Assembly: GCA_947000775.1 (NCBI GenBank)
Contig: CAMQGK010000008.1
Coordinates: forward strand, 8,582,501 to 8,646,500
DNA: 64,000 nt
Reading direction: 5' to 3'
From: Pterois miles
Taxonomy: Eukaryota > Chordata > Actinopteri > Perciformes > Scorpaenidae
The notes beneath the pieces are model-generated. The model searched no databases, had not been told where the DNA came from, and worked only from the letters and a program-made list of their open reading frames with translations. The position numbers and the translations under genes are program-made. Of the stretch, positions 51,926 to 62,600 are shown one piece after another. How positions within the stretch are numbered: the first letter of the stretch is position 1; every line of letters begins with the position of its first letter.

Positions 51926-52816
51926 GGCTGCCCCTGGGGGAGTCAGGGGTGAGGTGAAAAGTCACAAGAGACATAGCACATCAGTACAACATGTTCAAAC
52001 GCACGAGACACACAAAGCAAGACAACACATCTGCTTGTTGGTCATTGATTGGCCAACATTAAGCATCCACACCACGCACAAAGGCCCACCGAAGCAGACA
52101 GAATTTATTGGGGCAGTGAAAAGGGCAAAGTTAGCACATCCCTTTAAATAACCTTGGGCTGTTAAACACCAAGCACATGCTCTTCAGACATGGCAACCAG
52201 CTGTGTCAGGGATCTGGGAATCAATATGTTTGAAATTACCCAAGTGGGCTGAAAGGACACAAATAGAGAACATGGTGCTGTCACAGCAAACAGTGAGACA
52301 GTGGATGATATAGCACAGCAGGAAGATAACACCGAGGTGTCAGTGAACACAACACAAATGTTACATGCTTTTCAAAAAGTACATGGAAGGAAGGAGCTTT
52401 TCATAGCCAGAGTCTATTCACCATGCAGTCACTTCATTATTTGGAAATCATTGGTTTTAACTCAGTAAGGTAAACTTACCTTTAGTTTCAGTAGGATCAA
52501 CTTCAGAATCATATCAGTTATACACATTTTTAAAAAATATATTCGGCAAAAACATGTTTGGGGATTTATACATACTTGCTGCTATTAAATCAGAATATTG
52601 TTGACATAAAAACACCAACCAATAAGACAAAAGGAGATGCATTTAATAAAAAAAAAAAAACATAAAAAAACGGGACAGTAGCATGAGGCATGCTGTGTGA
52701 CTGACAGGAAAACAAAGACATAGAAAGGTGTTGTGAGAATCATGCTTGATGCAAAGAGGAAGTGTCACGTTAGAACTAGACATCACACCTGTGGAGAGGC
52801 CCGTGTCATGACTTAC
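51064..52816. other. myoz2 5' introns
   Basis: Introns on either side of coding exon 1 (51844-51925). I see only short simple A-rich tracts (for example 52650-52663) and no further exon. Confidence 0.45.
51844..51925 (-). CDS. myoz2: myoz2 coding exon 1
   Basis: Residues 1-27 from MSQFSTMTTRERKMQAAAIC through EVQGQE. The ATG lies just inside an exon starting after CTCCCCCAG. Donor GTAGCT, phase 1. Confidence 0.93.
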
Positions 52817-53020
52817 CTGTCCTGAAGGACACCTCAGGGCGGAGTCTCAAGCTGTGCCTGTCTCCTCAGGGTATGAAGATAGAAAGGTGAGAGGCGAGAG
52901 GGTCAGACTGGGTAGTAAGACCCGTGTGGGTGCTCGTGCTCCCCGGCACTGGGGCTTGTCGTGGGGAGGGTGGGCAGAGGGGGCTGCAGCCTGACGGAGT
53001 GACTGAATGAGTGGGTGGGT
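52817..53020 (-). other. myoz2: myoz2 putative 5' noncoding exon
   Basis: A strong donor (CAGGACAG/GTAAGT) at 52817 faces the acceptor just before the myoz2 start codon, so this block is the likely untranslated first exon. The upstream edge is a guess, from a TAAATA TATA-like element at 53044-53049. Confidence 0.5.
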
Positions 53021-53043
53021 GTCAATTTGACTGTTGTCATTGG

Positions 53044-53079
53044 TATTTAGTTCACAAGCGCAGGGGTGACTAAATTTAG
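53044..53079 (-). promoter_or_regulatory. myoz2: myoz2 putative promoter with a MEF2-type site
   Basis: CTAAATTTAG at 53070-53079 fits the MEF2 consensus (YTAWWWWTAR) exactly and reads the same type on both strands. A TAAATA element lies about 25 bp downstream on the minus strand. Both sit just upstream of the inferred first exon. MEF2 control of sarcomere genes is well known; its use here is inference. Confidence 0.45.
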
Positions 53080-55029
53080 AGCGCTGCCACTACTGCTCGC
53101 GTTGCCCTCCATCTGGCCATCTATCTTCCTGCCAGTTACAGTAGCAGGGGGATCGATACCACTGATATCAAATCAGGAGTGCTTGTTCTCCAGGGTTGTC
53201 TTCTGCACTTGATTAAAAGTGTGCAACATTTTTAAAAATTAGATTAAGAAAAAAAATGAGCATGCCAGCAGAGTAGTAACAGTCACTGTAACTAAAAAAT
53301 ATGCAGAAATGGATGAATGTTAATGAAACTGTTAAAAGTAACAAGGAAAGTTTAAATGTCCAGCTTCTCCAAATCAAGGTGGTAGTACCTACTATACTGT
53401 AGCAGGGATGCAAACTTAACCAAACCAACCTAAACATTACTTTGTATGAAAAAATATCAACTAACATCCAGGTTAAAATGAATTCCTATAGCAAAATTTT
53501 GGAAAATGATGAGTCAGGTCGATGAAGGGGTAATACTTGATTCGTCTGCCGTGGGGGTGCGCCTGCCATAAAAAAGGTCAGGAACCACCAATGTGCTTCT
53601 GCGGCAAAATAAGGGTTAATGCAACTTCAACATTTGATAACTAGCCAATACAAAGACCAATAATCTGTTGCAATCTCGCAACCTTGCAAATATACACAAA
53701 ATGAACAGCACCTAAGGGTTCAAAACACTCTTGGAAACCACTGACAAAGCTTTAACATCAAAAATAAAAGTTGTTTCAGCTGTAGCTGTCCTCATCAGCA
53801 CTCCAAGATTGCAGTGCACAGCTAACAATAAATATATTCAGTGACATATAGCTAGCGTGGGAACACAGCCCCCTCAGGGTCTCCAGGCCAATCAGATACT
53901 ATTTGTTTTAAATGCCATCGTATGATATAGGAGCAAGGCCTAATAGGGTGCACTCTCTTTATAATTCAGTCACTATGCTTTAATTGACCTTGCTAAACTT
54001 AATTTACCTCCTTATATAAAGTCTTAACTTGATAAAAGAGACAAATAAGAGAAGGCAGGTTGTTTGCAGCACCCAGCGGGACAGGAAAGCATAAGGTTGG
54101 ATGTTAAGAATAGCAAGCTCATTGGCATACTGCAATGCCTGGCATGAAGAACACTATACCACAAAATGAAATATTTTAAAGCTATATGTGCTGCGCTTTA
54201 CGATTCCTAATACTGTACTAGCACAGTGTTTTCAAAATCTAAATTTGCAGGGAAATACTTTCTATTTGTCGTCTCCCGCTGTGCCCTTATCTCTCATTCT
54301 CTAATGCTCCAGCTACAGTAGTTACCCACTGTTATTATGTAACTGGTGGTCACCATGGGAACAACCCCTCCCAACCCCTCCTCCTCCACTGGATATGGAG
54401 CGAGTGACTATTCAAGACAACACATCATACAAAAAGCTTCATGGGATGGTACAGCAAGCAACAAATGGCCCGGAGCCGAGTATTTCATGCTTGGAATAGA
54501 GAGCAAAGAGCACAAACACGCAGTGCAATCTGTGAAATAGTGCTATTTGCTTGTATTTATTTTTGCAAAAATGCTTTATGTGAATCCACATCTGAAATGG
54601 TTTGGAAGAGAAATCGATTACTGGTGTTGCATTATGACCATAATAAATGTTGTATGAATGGAAGCAATACAGTGTAATTATCACAGATACACTATATGTC
54701 AGGATGCTCAGTGAGTCAGCTGAGACAACACAATGCTGTGTGATAAATCTATTTAATGTTCATGAGACTGTTTGGTGAGACTCGCATTAGGACATTATGT
54801 ACACTCTGTGGAAACACTAGTCTAGCTCTAATCTTTGGAGTCTATAGCGAAAGCCCAAACCAAACGCAAGTCACAAACCCATTACAAACTGTGAGCAATT
54901 CTCCCAGTGCCAGTAAACCTACCATAAACTACAAAAATCTTTTGTTGTAGTCACACTTAGGACCAATCAACATTCCTCTAGGCAACTTTCGCTCCCAACT
55001 AAAACTGGAATGTGCCAATTCATTGCCTG

Positions 55030-55055
55030 AAAAAAAAAAAAAAAAAAAAAAAAAA
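55030..55055 (+). repeat. A26 homopolymer
   Basis: Twenty-six consecutive A. It may be a retroelement tail, but no element is recognisable next to it. Confidence 0.9.
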
Positions 55056-55380
55056 TCAGTGTTTCATCTTCCCTAGTTAGTGGCCAAATGCTAATGCACT
55101 AATTAAAATGCACCTGGTTAATAAGTGAATTAATCTCACTCATTAGAGCTCACACAACATGCTGAGTTATAGCACTAGCCTTTCCTCACTTCTAATTGCA
55201 TTCTGACACTGAAATGATTTGCCAACCTGGGATCAACGCAAATGTAATTGTTCTCAAGTGTCATGGATTGAGAATCAAATCAAACCAGCACACAATAGTG
55301 TACAACCACTGCATGCTAAATACGTACATCCACTGCAGGAAACCAAAACCAGGATGAATGGCAAATCCACAAGCTCAAAC

Positions 55381-55383
<3 letters not shown>

Positions 55384-55415
<32 letters not shown>

Positions 55416-55426
55416 GGGGGGGGGGG
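55384..55426 (+). repeat. (TG)n followed by G14
   Basis: TG dinucleotides at 55384-55412 run directly into fourteen G at 55413-55426. Confidence 0.95.
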
Positions 55427-56045
55427 TTAACTGTGTCTTTCTACCTCTAAGCATCCTCTCACATCTCTTCACTCAGGACAAGGTAATTACCTATTTCCTA
55501 AACTCTAAAAGCTTAACTGAACAGCCAACAGCTACAGTTTTCTCCAGATATACTGTTACTTTACAGTCACTCAGATCTCTCCTCTTATTTTGTACTAAAC
55601 ACATCCATTCACACTCATTATATCCATTCTAAAACAACATACTCATTGCCTCATCTGATGAACTACAGGCCCACTTCAGTGTATTTACCAAACTACAACA
55701 CTGTCAGTTAAATGTTACAGAAGTTATCAATATTAAGTCCCCATATGCTGTTAGAGTAATCATCTTTTTTCACATTTGATAATGGCATGCAAGGATATAA
55801 TCTAAAACCTTTTATACTTGATATTTACCAGCGAAAAAAAAGTTGAAAGTATTATTAAAAGAAAATGATAGCATCATATCAAAATCAGGAGAATTCTTTC
55901 CAAAAGTCCAATTCATTACATATTAGCTTACTCTCCTCACTTATCGTTTGTTAAGAAATTGATGAATTAAAAAAGAAAATGCACTTGAATGTGTTAAGGA
56001 ATCTGTGAAACTTGCGATTTTACTCATTACAGGTTGAGTTGTATC

Positions 56046-56645
56046 CTATCGCCTCCAACTCCAAGTGTTGCTGGTGTACACAGACTTGTAAGTTTGTTTT
56101 CCCAAAGGTCTGTTCAGCTCAGATGAGGACACTGGGAGCCCCAGGTTTGACTGTGTAGCTGACCTCTGAGGTTGCCACTGTCTGGGCAGGGACCTGTAAC
56201 CAGCATGACCAGCAGGGGTGGAGACAGCGCTCTTTGCTAGGGACCCAAAAGATGGCAGCGGAGCTCGACTCTGACTGCGGCTTTGGCTCTGGCTCCAGGT
56301 CTGGCTGCCTGTTTTCTGCGGGGTTCCATAAGACACCCTGGCCTTCCACTCTGCTGACGGCTCGGGCAGCATTTTGCGCTGGGCTGCCAAGCGGATATTT
56401 GTGGCGAGGCTTTGCTGGAGGTCCTGGAAAGCAAAGGCTTCATCCACCAGGCCCAGGGGATGCCGGGAGGCGGCCTCCCAGGGCATAGGGGGTTTTCGGC
56501 CTTTCTCTAGCCAGGATGTCTGCCTTGCTGGCGGAGTTGTGCAGGCCAGAGCCGGAGGCTTGGGGGAAGCAGAAGCCGAGGCTGACTTCTGGCCTGTCCA
56601 TGGTGTTCTGGTTGGAGGAGAAAGGGAGTAGCTCCTGCCAAGTGC
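56046..56645 (-). CDS. synpo2: synpo2 alternative C-terminal exon
   Basis: It begins after CTTTACAG with ALGRSYSLSPPTRTPWTGQ. It continues through KPPMPWEAASRHPLGLVDEA and QQSLATNIRLAAQRKMLPEP and ends NTWSWRR before TAG, 199 codons. I recall a human SYNPO2 isoform with PWEAAAKSPLGLVDDAF, so this is a conserved alternative end. A donor inside the giant exon (CAG/GTGTGG, last exon base 59937) is in phase 0 and would join GlnAla here, replacing the short VWKPTAVDKE end. Confidence 0.88.
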   Translation of the reverse strand, partial: ALGRSYSLSPPTRTPWTGQKSASASASPKPPALACTTPPARQTSWLEKGRKPPMPWEAASRHPLGLVDEAFAFQDLQQSLATNIRLAAQRKMLPEPSAEWKARVSYGTPQKTGSQTWSQSQSRSQSRAPLPSFGSLAKSAVSTPAGHAGYRSLPRQWQPQRSATQSNLGLPVSSSELNRPLGKQTYKSVYTSNTWSWRR

Positions 56646-59600
56646 CTGTAAAGAAAGATCCAGACATGTTTATTTTAGTAAGGGTTCATTTTTGTTTGGC
56701 AGACAGGTCCTCCAGCCAAATCAAATCAACTTGGAAAATGTTGGAAAAAAAAGAAAAGCTTTTTGTCAACACATTTCTTTTAAGTGCTGTAATACTTGGA
56801 TTTAATTTTGTTCTCTGTTATATGCATGTACATAACCATGTAAGATCTGAAAATCTAGCCAACAAAATAAATTAACTGTAAATGTATTATTTTAAACTTA
56901 TTGTGGACTTAATCATTCATTCCACAGTAAGCCTCCTCAACCCAGTGCTACAGCATTTGTCCAAACAGAGGGGAATGTCCTCTCTCAGAACTACTGGCTT
57001 ACGAGAGTGCAAAGGACTCCCAGAAAGAGCCACATTCAGCTTGTTTTCATTGGATCCGCTTTACAGCAACAATTTAAAAGAACAGCAAAGAGATGGTGAA
57101 ACTTCTACATCTGCATTGACAGCTAAGAGGGGGTTTAAAAGTACTCCTGTACCCTTCATTGTCCCTGGCAATAGGGTCAACTGGATATGACAGACATGCA
57201 GAAAAGGCAGTGCTGCCATCATCTGGTGAAAGATGTGTAATATCAGCAGATAGCAAGAGATGGAAAAAAATATGAAAGAACAACTGATGAGAGAGTGCCG
57301 TCATAAAAAAGAAATGCAGCCGAATGAGTCAAGGGGGGATAAATGCTCTGCTGACTCAGGTGTCTGATAGGCCTCCAGTGGCAGTGTTATCCTGGATTAG
57401 AGCAGACACAAGGAGGGATGAGCAGATTAGTAGATGATCTGTTGATATATTTTCATTCTACGGAAGGAAATTGACAAAATAACTAATATTTGCCTCCCAT
57501 TGTCTATCACCATGCTGTCATTCTGCAGATTTTACCACAACTCAGAAATGGTCTTAAGAGCCGGTTTCCATGATACAGATGCTTTTGTTTTGAGACAGAT
57601 GTTCACAATAGTCTGTTTATGTTAATTTATGGTAATGCCATGGTAAGGTATTCTTTGGGGTCCCAGGTCTAGAAGAAAAGGACATTTGAGAGTAGATGGT
57701 ATGTAGAAAATCTGTGCAGTCTCATTCTGAATAAAATATAGATAATAAGTATTAGATGCTTTAGTAGTATCAACATATATTTAACATAGTAAGTAAATTG
57801 TGTGGTCTCTGAAACCAGAGTACTGTTTGGGTTGGGTTTGTCCATGTTATTGCACACATAGATTTATGATGGACACAAACATTTAGATGTAAATTTGCCT
57901 TCAGGAGGCACTGAAATACTGTACAAGTATGGCTGAGATAAAGACCAGAAAAGCTGGGGGTAAAACTATGCATATGGGCAATATGGCTAAAATCTTTTAT
58001 CATGATATAGGTAATTTTATACCTTGATAACAATATAGATCACAATATTTTTCATATGATAGACGTTTTTATATGGTTTTGGCGATATATATTGTAGTGT
58101 CATATTGCCGAGGCCTACCTATTATTAGCTATTAAAGCTTTCACTTCAACAACTGCCCTTTCTGAAAATGCATGACACAGCTCAGCAGGGGCCCACTCAC
58201 TTGACCTCCACAACGGTCCAATGAGGTCTGTATTCGTTGAAGTCACCAGTCTAATAATATCCTTCATGAATGCATCATCAGTTAGTCATTCTGCAGGAAT
58301 GTGCTTTTCAAGCATTCACCTCAGCTGCTATAAAAGTAAGTGGTTTGGATAATGAGGTTTCTGGCTGATGTTAATCTTTTTATAGAGAACAAACTATTGT
58401 GTATAATTGTTGACCAATTTTTAACCATTGCCTTTACAAATAGATTGTAGATATGAGAGTTAGTCTAATGTGATGTTACTTGAGTAGAAACTGATTAATT
58501 TGTATCTGAATGTTGTCTGAACAAATATAGAATAAATCAGTACCATAGCGCAGGTGGAAAAGTGGCGACATTCAGCAAGATGAGAAGAAAAGAGACTCGA
58601 AATAGAAGAAACCCAAAAAGCATGCTAAAAAGACAAAGGAAAGGAAAGCCAACCAAGGATAAAAGACATTTTAATGGCACTGCAGTGGATCATACAGAAA
58701 GTGCACTACGAAGAGGAACACACAAAGGAAAAGGAAAAAGAAAAGAATATAAGCAGTCCTTTACCAAAAATATATTTGTGAACATTACTGGGCTGGTTAT
58801 CTTTTCAATAATGTGTCTTTTTGTATATCATTTATCATCTACTTATATAATACAAAAGCTGGAGAAGATGTATGAGAGTGAAGCTACATATAGGAGAGTG
58901 GACAATACTATATATTTATCCATTATCAGGAAAAAAATATCATATAGATACAAGATAAAAAGTAGCTTACACTGGCTTAAGTTGAAATTTAAGCCTACTA
59001 TCTCTGGACCTCAGCAGTCGCCCTCATGAGGCAGTTTAAATATAGTACCTAACATGATGCAACAGCTGGTAGAAGGCTTGAAATAAAACTAACCCACTTA
59101 AGTAGATGCTACGGAAAAGACACTGGGGAGAGCCGGTGTAGAATAAATTGTTTACTAATGAAGATTGACATTTGAAGTTTGAGGCCTAATATTGAAATAT
59201 TAGAGATATTACATAATCTCTATATTGTGGCAACACTGCAAATTTAGCCTTCAGGTTGGTATCATTGCACCCCACAGACCCAACCCTTCTCCCTCACTTA
59301 TCTTTATTTTCACTTTATTCATTTGATTGATTGTTCTCTTCAACTTGATTGTATTTCAGTTGTTTTGTTAGTGTATTTGTTTGTTTCTCAAATAAGATGA
59401 CATACTTTGCTTTTTCTTCTTTTCAAAAATCTAATTCCTGTTGTCACTGTCCGCTACCATTCATTTCTTTCTTCTCTCACTCTTTTCTTTCAATTCTTAC
59501 TGAGCATCTTGCCCCCCTACATTCTTATATTGCCACCACTTTAGATTCTTGTAGGCTACATAAAAGTACATTCATTTATTTGGTAAGTATCCATATGCAT

Positions 59601-62600
59601 CATTTCCTTAAAACATATTAAAATTTACATGCTTTTTTAACATGTTCATTTTGGCTCCTTTGTGTCTGTTAAGATACCCCGCTCTTATTCTTATGTTCTT
59701 AGTTTGTTTGTATGGCCATTAGCTCTTAACACTGTGAAAACCATGAAGCTCCGTCTCAGGACAATAACAAGAGCAGATGGATGTGAAGACAGTCACTGCA
59801 AAAGCAAGTTTATGTGCTCAAAATAGTCCACTTGGCAGTGGACTACAGGAACACCAACCCTTTGACTCAAGTAGACACCAAGCATATCACGACTCTACCA
59901 GAATCACTCTTTGTCAACTGCTGTAGGCTTCCACACCTGAGCTGAGCTCTTTTTAGCTGTAAACTTGGGTTTAGGAGCAGCTACAGGGTTGCTACCTGAT
60001 GAAGATTCAGGCCTGGCAGCTACAGGAAAACTAGGAGCAACATAGCTACTGGGAGGCTGTGGTGGGTAAGGTACAGAGGGAGCTGCCATGTAAGGGGGGC
60101 TATTGGCTGGTTGGTAAGGGCCCTGCGGTGCCTGTTGGTAGGGAGAGTTTGGAGACTGAGGAGCTTGGGGATGATAAACAGGTGGGGCAGGTTGCTGATA
60201 CTGTTGATTGTATGCTTGCTGGTATGGACCACCAGGGGGTTGTTGGTAAGGATTGGGGGGAGCATAAACATTAGCTGGGTTTTGCTGGTAGTGGCCATCA
60301 TGCATCATGGGCTGCATTGGCATCCCATAGGGTTGCTGGGGATATGGGGCATTAAATGGTCCAGCTTGCTGGACGGGGGCCATTTGCTCATATCTAATTG
60401 GTTGATTTTCAACAGGTGGGTTAGGAGGTGGACATTCAGGCTTAGGTTCAGGGGGTTTGGCAGCTTCTGCTGCTGGGCCAAAGGTAAAGAGTGAGGAATT
60501 AATCTGATAGGGTTGATGCTTCATAACATCTATAACATTGAGGGGTTTAGGGGCAGGCTTTTGTTTCTCTTTGTCTTTTTTTCTTGGCTTTGGTTGAAGG
60601 GCTACTTGGAGGGGGCTGCTTTGTTGCTGCTGGCGGATAAGAAGGGGACTGAATGGGATTATAAGCCCGTGAAGGAGGAGCACGTACATTGGGTGTATAT
60701 TTCCACTCATTCGGTAAGGAAGCAGCTGGCGATGATGACCGACTTGCCAGGTTTGCTTGCACAGTCTCAGAGTCCACAACAAATTTCTCCATACGAGACT
60801 GCCTCTTGGCGAACATATCTGCTCCTTTCCCTCTGACGGCTGGCATCTCAAAAGCTGAACCTTGGGATGATGGGTTTAAGACAGTGGCCATTGGGTTGAT
60901 GGGTGATGAAGCTCTTTGGCCAATGGTAAAAGAGTGCATTCTCTGTGGTGGAGGTGGGGGGTTCTGGTTTTGTGGGGCATTTTGTGGTGGATGCCAAGGT
61001 TTTGGAGAGGGACGAGTGTTCACCATTGACGTGGGAACATTTACAGGTGTTTGCTGTGACTGTGGTGCCCAGGCATTCACAGGTGTCTGAGGTGAAGGCC
61101 ATGTATTCATTGGTGGCTGTGATGGAGTCTTTGAAGTGGGCTGTTGCCAGTTTGGCGGTGGTGTGGGCTGGGGTGGAACTGGTTGAGCCCAAGGTGGTTG
61201 ATGTTGGGCCTGAGTTTGCTCTTGGGCCCAAGAATTCATGGGGTTTTGTCCATGTTCTGAAGGGTGCTGGGCCCATGATGGTTGGGAGTGAGCCGGGGCA
61301 GGTACTGGTTGCCATGGATTCATAATGGCTTGAGGCTGCGCTGGAGGTTGTGCTTGGGATGCTTGGATCCAAGGTGGCTGAACTTGGGCTTGGGCTTGTG
61401 ATGGAGGCCATGCATTAATTGAAGGTTGCTGTTGCTGTTGAGGCTGAGCTGAGACCCAAGGTGGTTGAGGCTGTCCTGGTGTTTGGGCCTGTGGCCATGT
61501 TTGTTGTGGAGCCTGATGCTGTGGTTGCTGAACCCATGGTGGCTGTGGCTGGGATTCTGGCTGAACCTGTTGAGCCCAAGGAGGTTGTGCTTGGGATTTT
61601 TGCTGGGGTTGTTGCATCCATGGTGGTTGTTGCTGAGAATCTGTTTGTGATGGCTGTGCCCATGGGGCCTGAGGCTGCTGCATTTCTTCTTGTGGTTGAC
61701 CCCAGGCTGATTGCATCTGCTGCAGATTTGGCTGCTCATGAGAGTGTGTCCAAGGTGGCTGAACTTGTGGATGAGACTGTGGTTGCTCTTGAGGCTGGGT
61801 CCAGGAAGACTGAGCATGTGTCTGGGCTGGTGCTTGCTCTTGAGACTGACTCCAGGATGGCTGAATTTGAGGGGTCCAAGTATTTGTGGCGAGTTGAGGT
61901 TGTGCTTGGGTCTGAGTAGGTTGAGGACTCATCCAAGGTGGCTGTGATGGGGACTGACTTTGAGGTGGTTCCTGGGGCTGCACTTGAGCTGGATGCCAAG
62001 AATTAGTAGATGGCTGTTGTTGTGCTTGTGCTGGAGCCCAGGTAGTCACAGGAGCAGGGTCAGGCTGCAGGGTAGAATTCATATGATGATTTTCCTCCTG
62101 AGCAGTCCCTTGCAGAGGCTGTTGTTGAGATTCAGGCTCTTGGGGAGTCCATGTGTGCTGTTCCTCTGTGGTGGTGCTAGCAGGAGCCTCCTGTGGGGCA
62201 GGAGGGGTAGAGGGCTCAGGAGCAGGTGCAGGGGCTGGCTCTAGTTCTGGAGCAGGGGTAGTGTCTGTGGTGGGGGCTACAGCAGGTGTGAATATACTAT
62301 TTTCAGCTCGTTGAGGCATGTCCTGGTTGGTCACTTCTATCTGTGGGGACCAAGGAGGAGAGTTGGGGTTGATCACAGGCTTCGGAGCCACTGGCGGAGG
62401 AGTCTTGTGTTTTACTCGTTGAGACTGCAGGAAATTACAAGCCTCAGCCCCAAGGCTAAGGTAGTCCTCCTCAGGTCCTGACTCAAAACCCAACTTCTTA
62501 TCCTTTCTGTTGAGGAGGTTTAGCAGTGCTGGATTAGGTGATACTTTTGGTGCTTCCTTAAATGTGAACATAGGCTTGCCAGCATTCCTTCTCCTTGAGT

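Larger units (their letters stand above)
53080..56045. other. Intergenic region between synpo2 and myoz2
   Basis: No gene seen. It holds an A26 run at 55030-55055 and a TG/G tract at 55384-55426. It should include the 3' UTR of the alternative synpo2 isoform near 55.9-56.0 kb, but I found no clear AATAAA there. Confidence 0.5.
56646..59903. other. synpo2 intron and 3' UTR of the unspliced isoform
   Basis: It holds the 3' UTR after the 59904 stop (minus-strand AATAAA at 59575-59580), a small inverted-repeat element near 58 kb, and an antisense ORF at 58580-59029. No further synpo2 exon was seen. Confidence 0.6.

Noticed and set aside
60689..62244. Several long plus-strand ORFs (for example 61419-61919, 61711-61947)
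   Set aside because: They are antisense shadows of the synpo2 repeat array. The low-complexity Gln/Pro coding gives few stops on the other strand.
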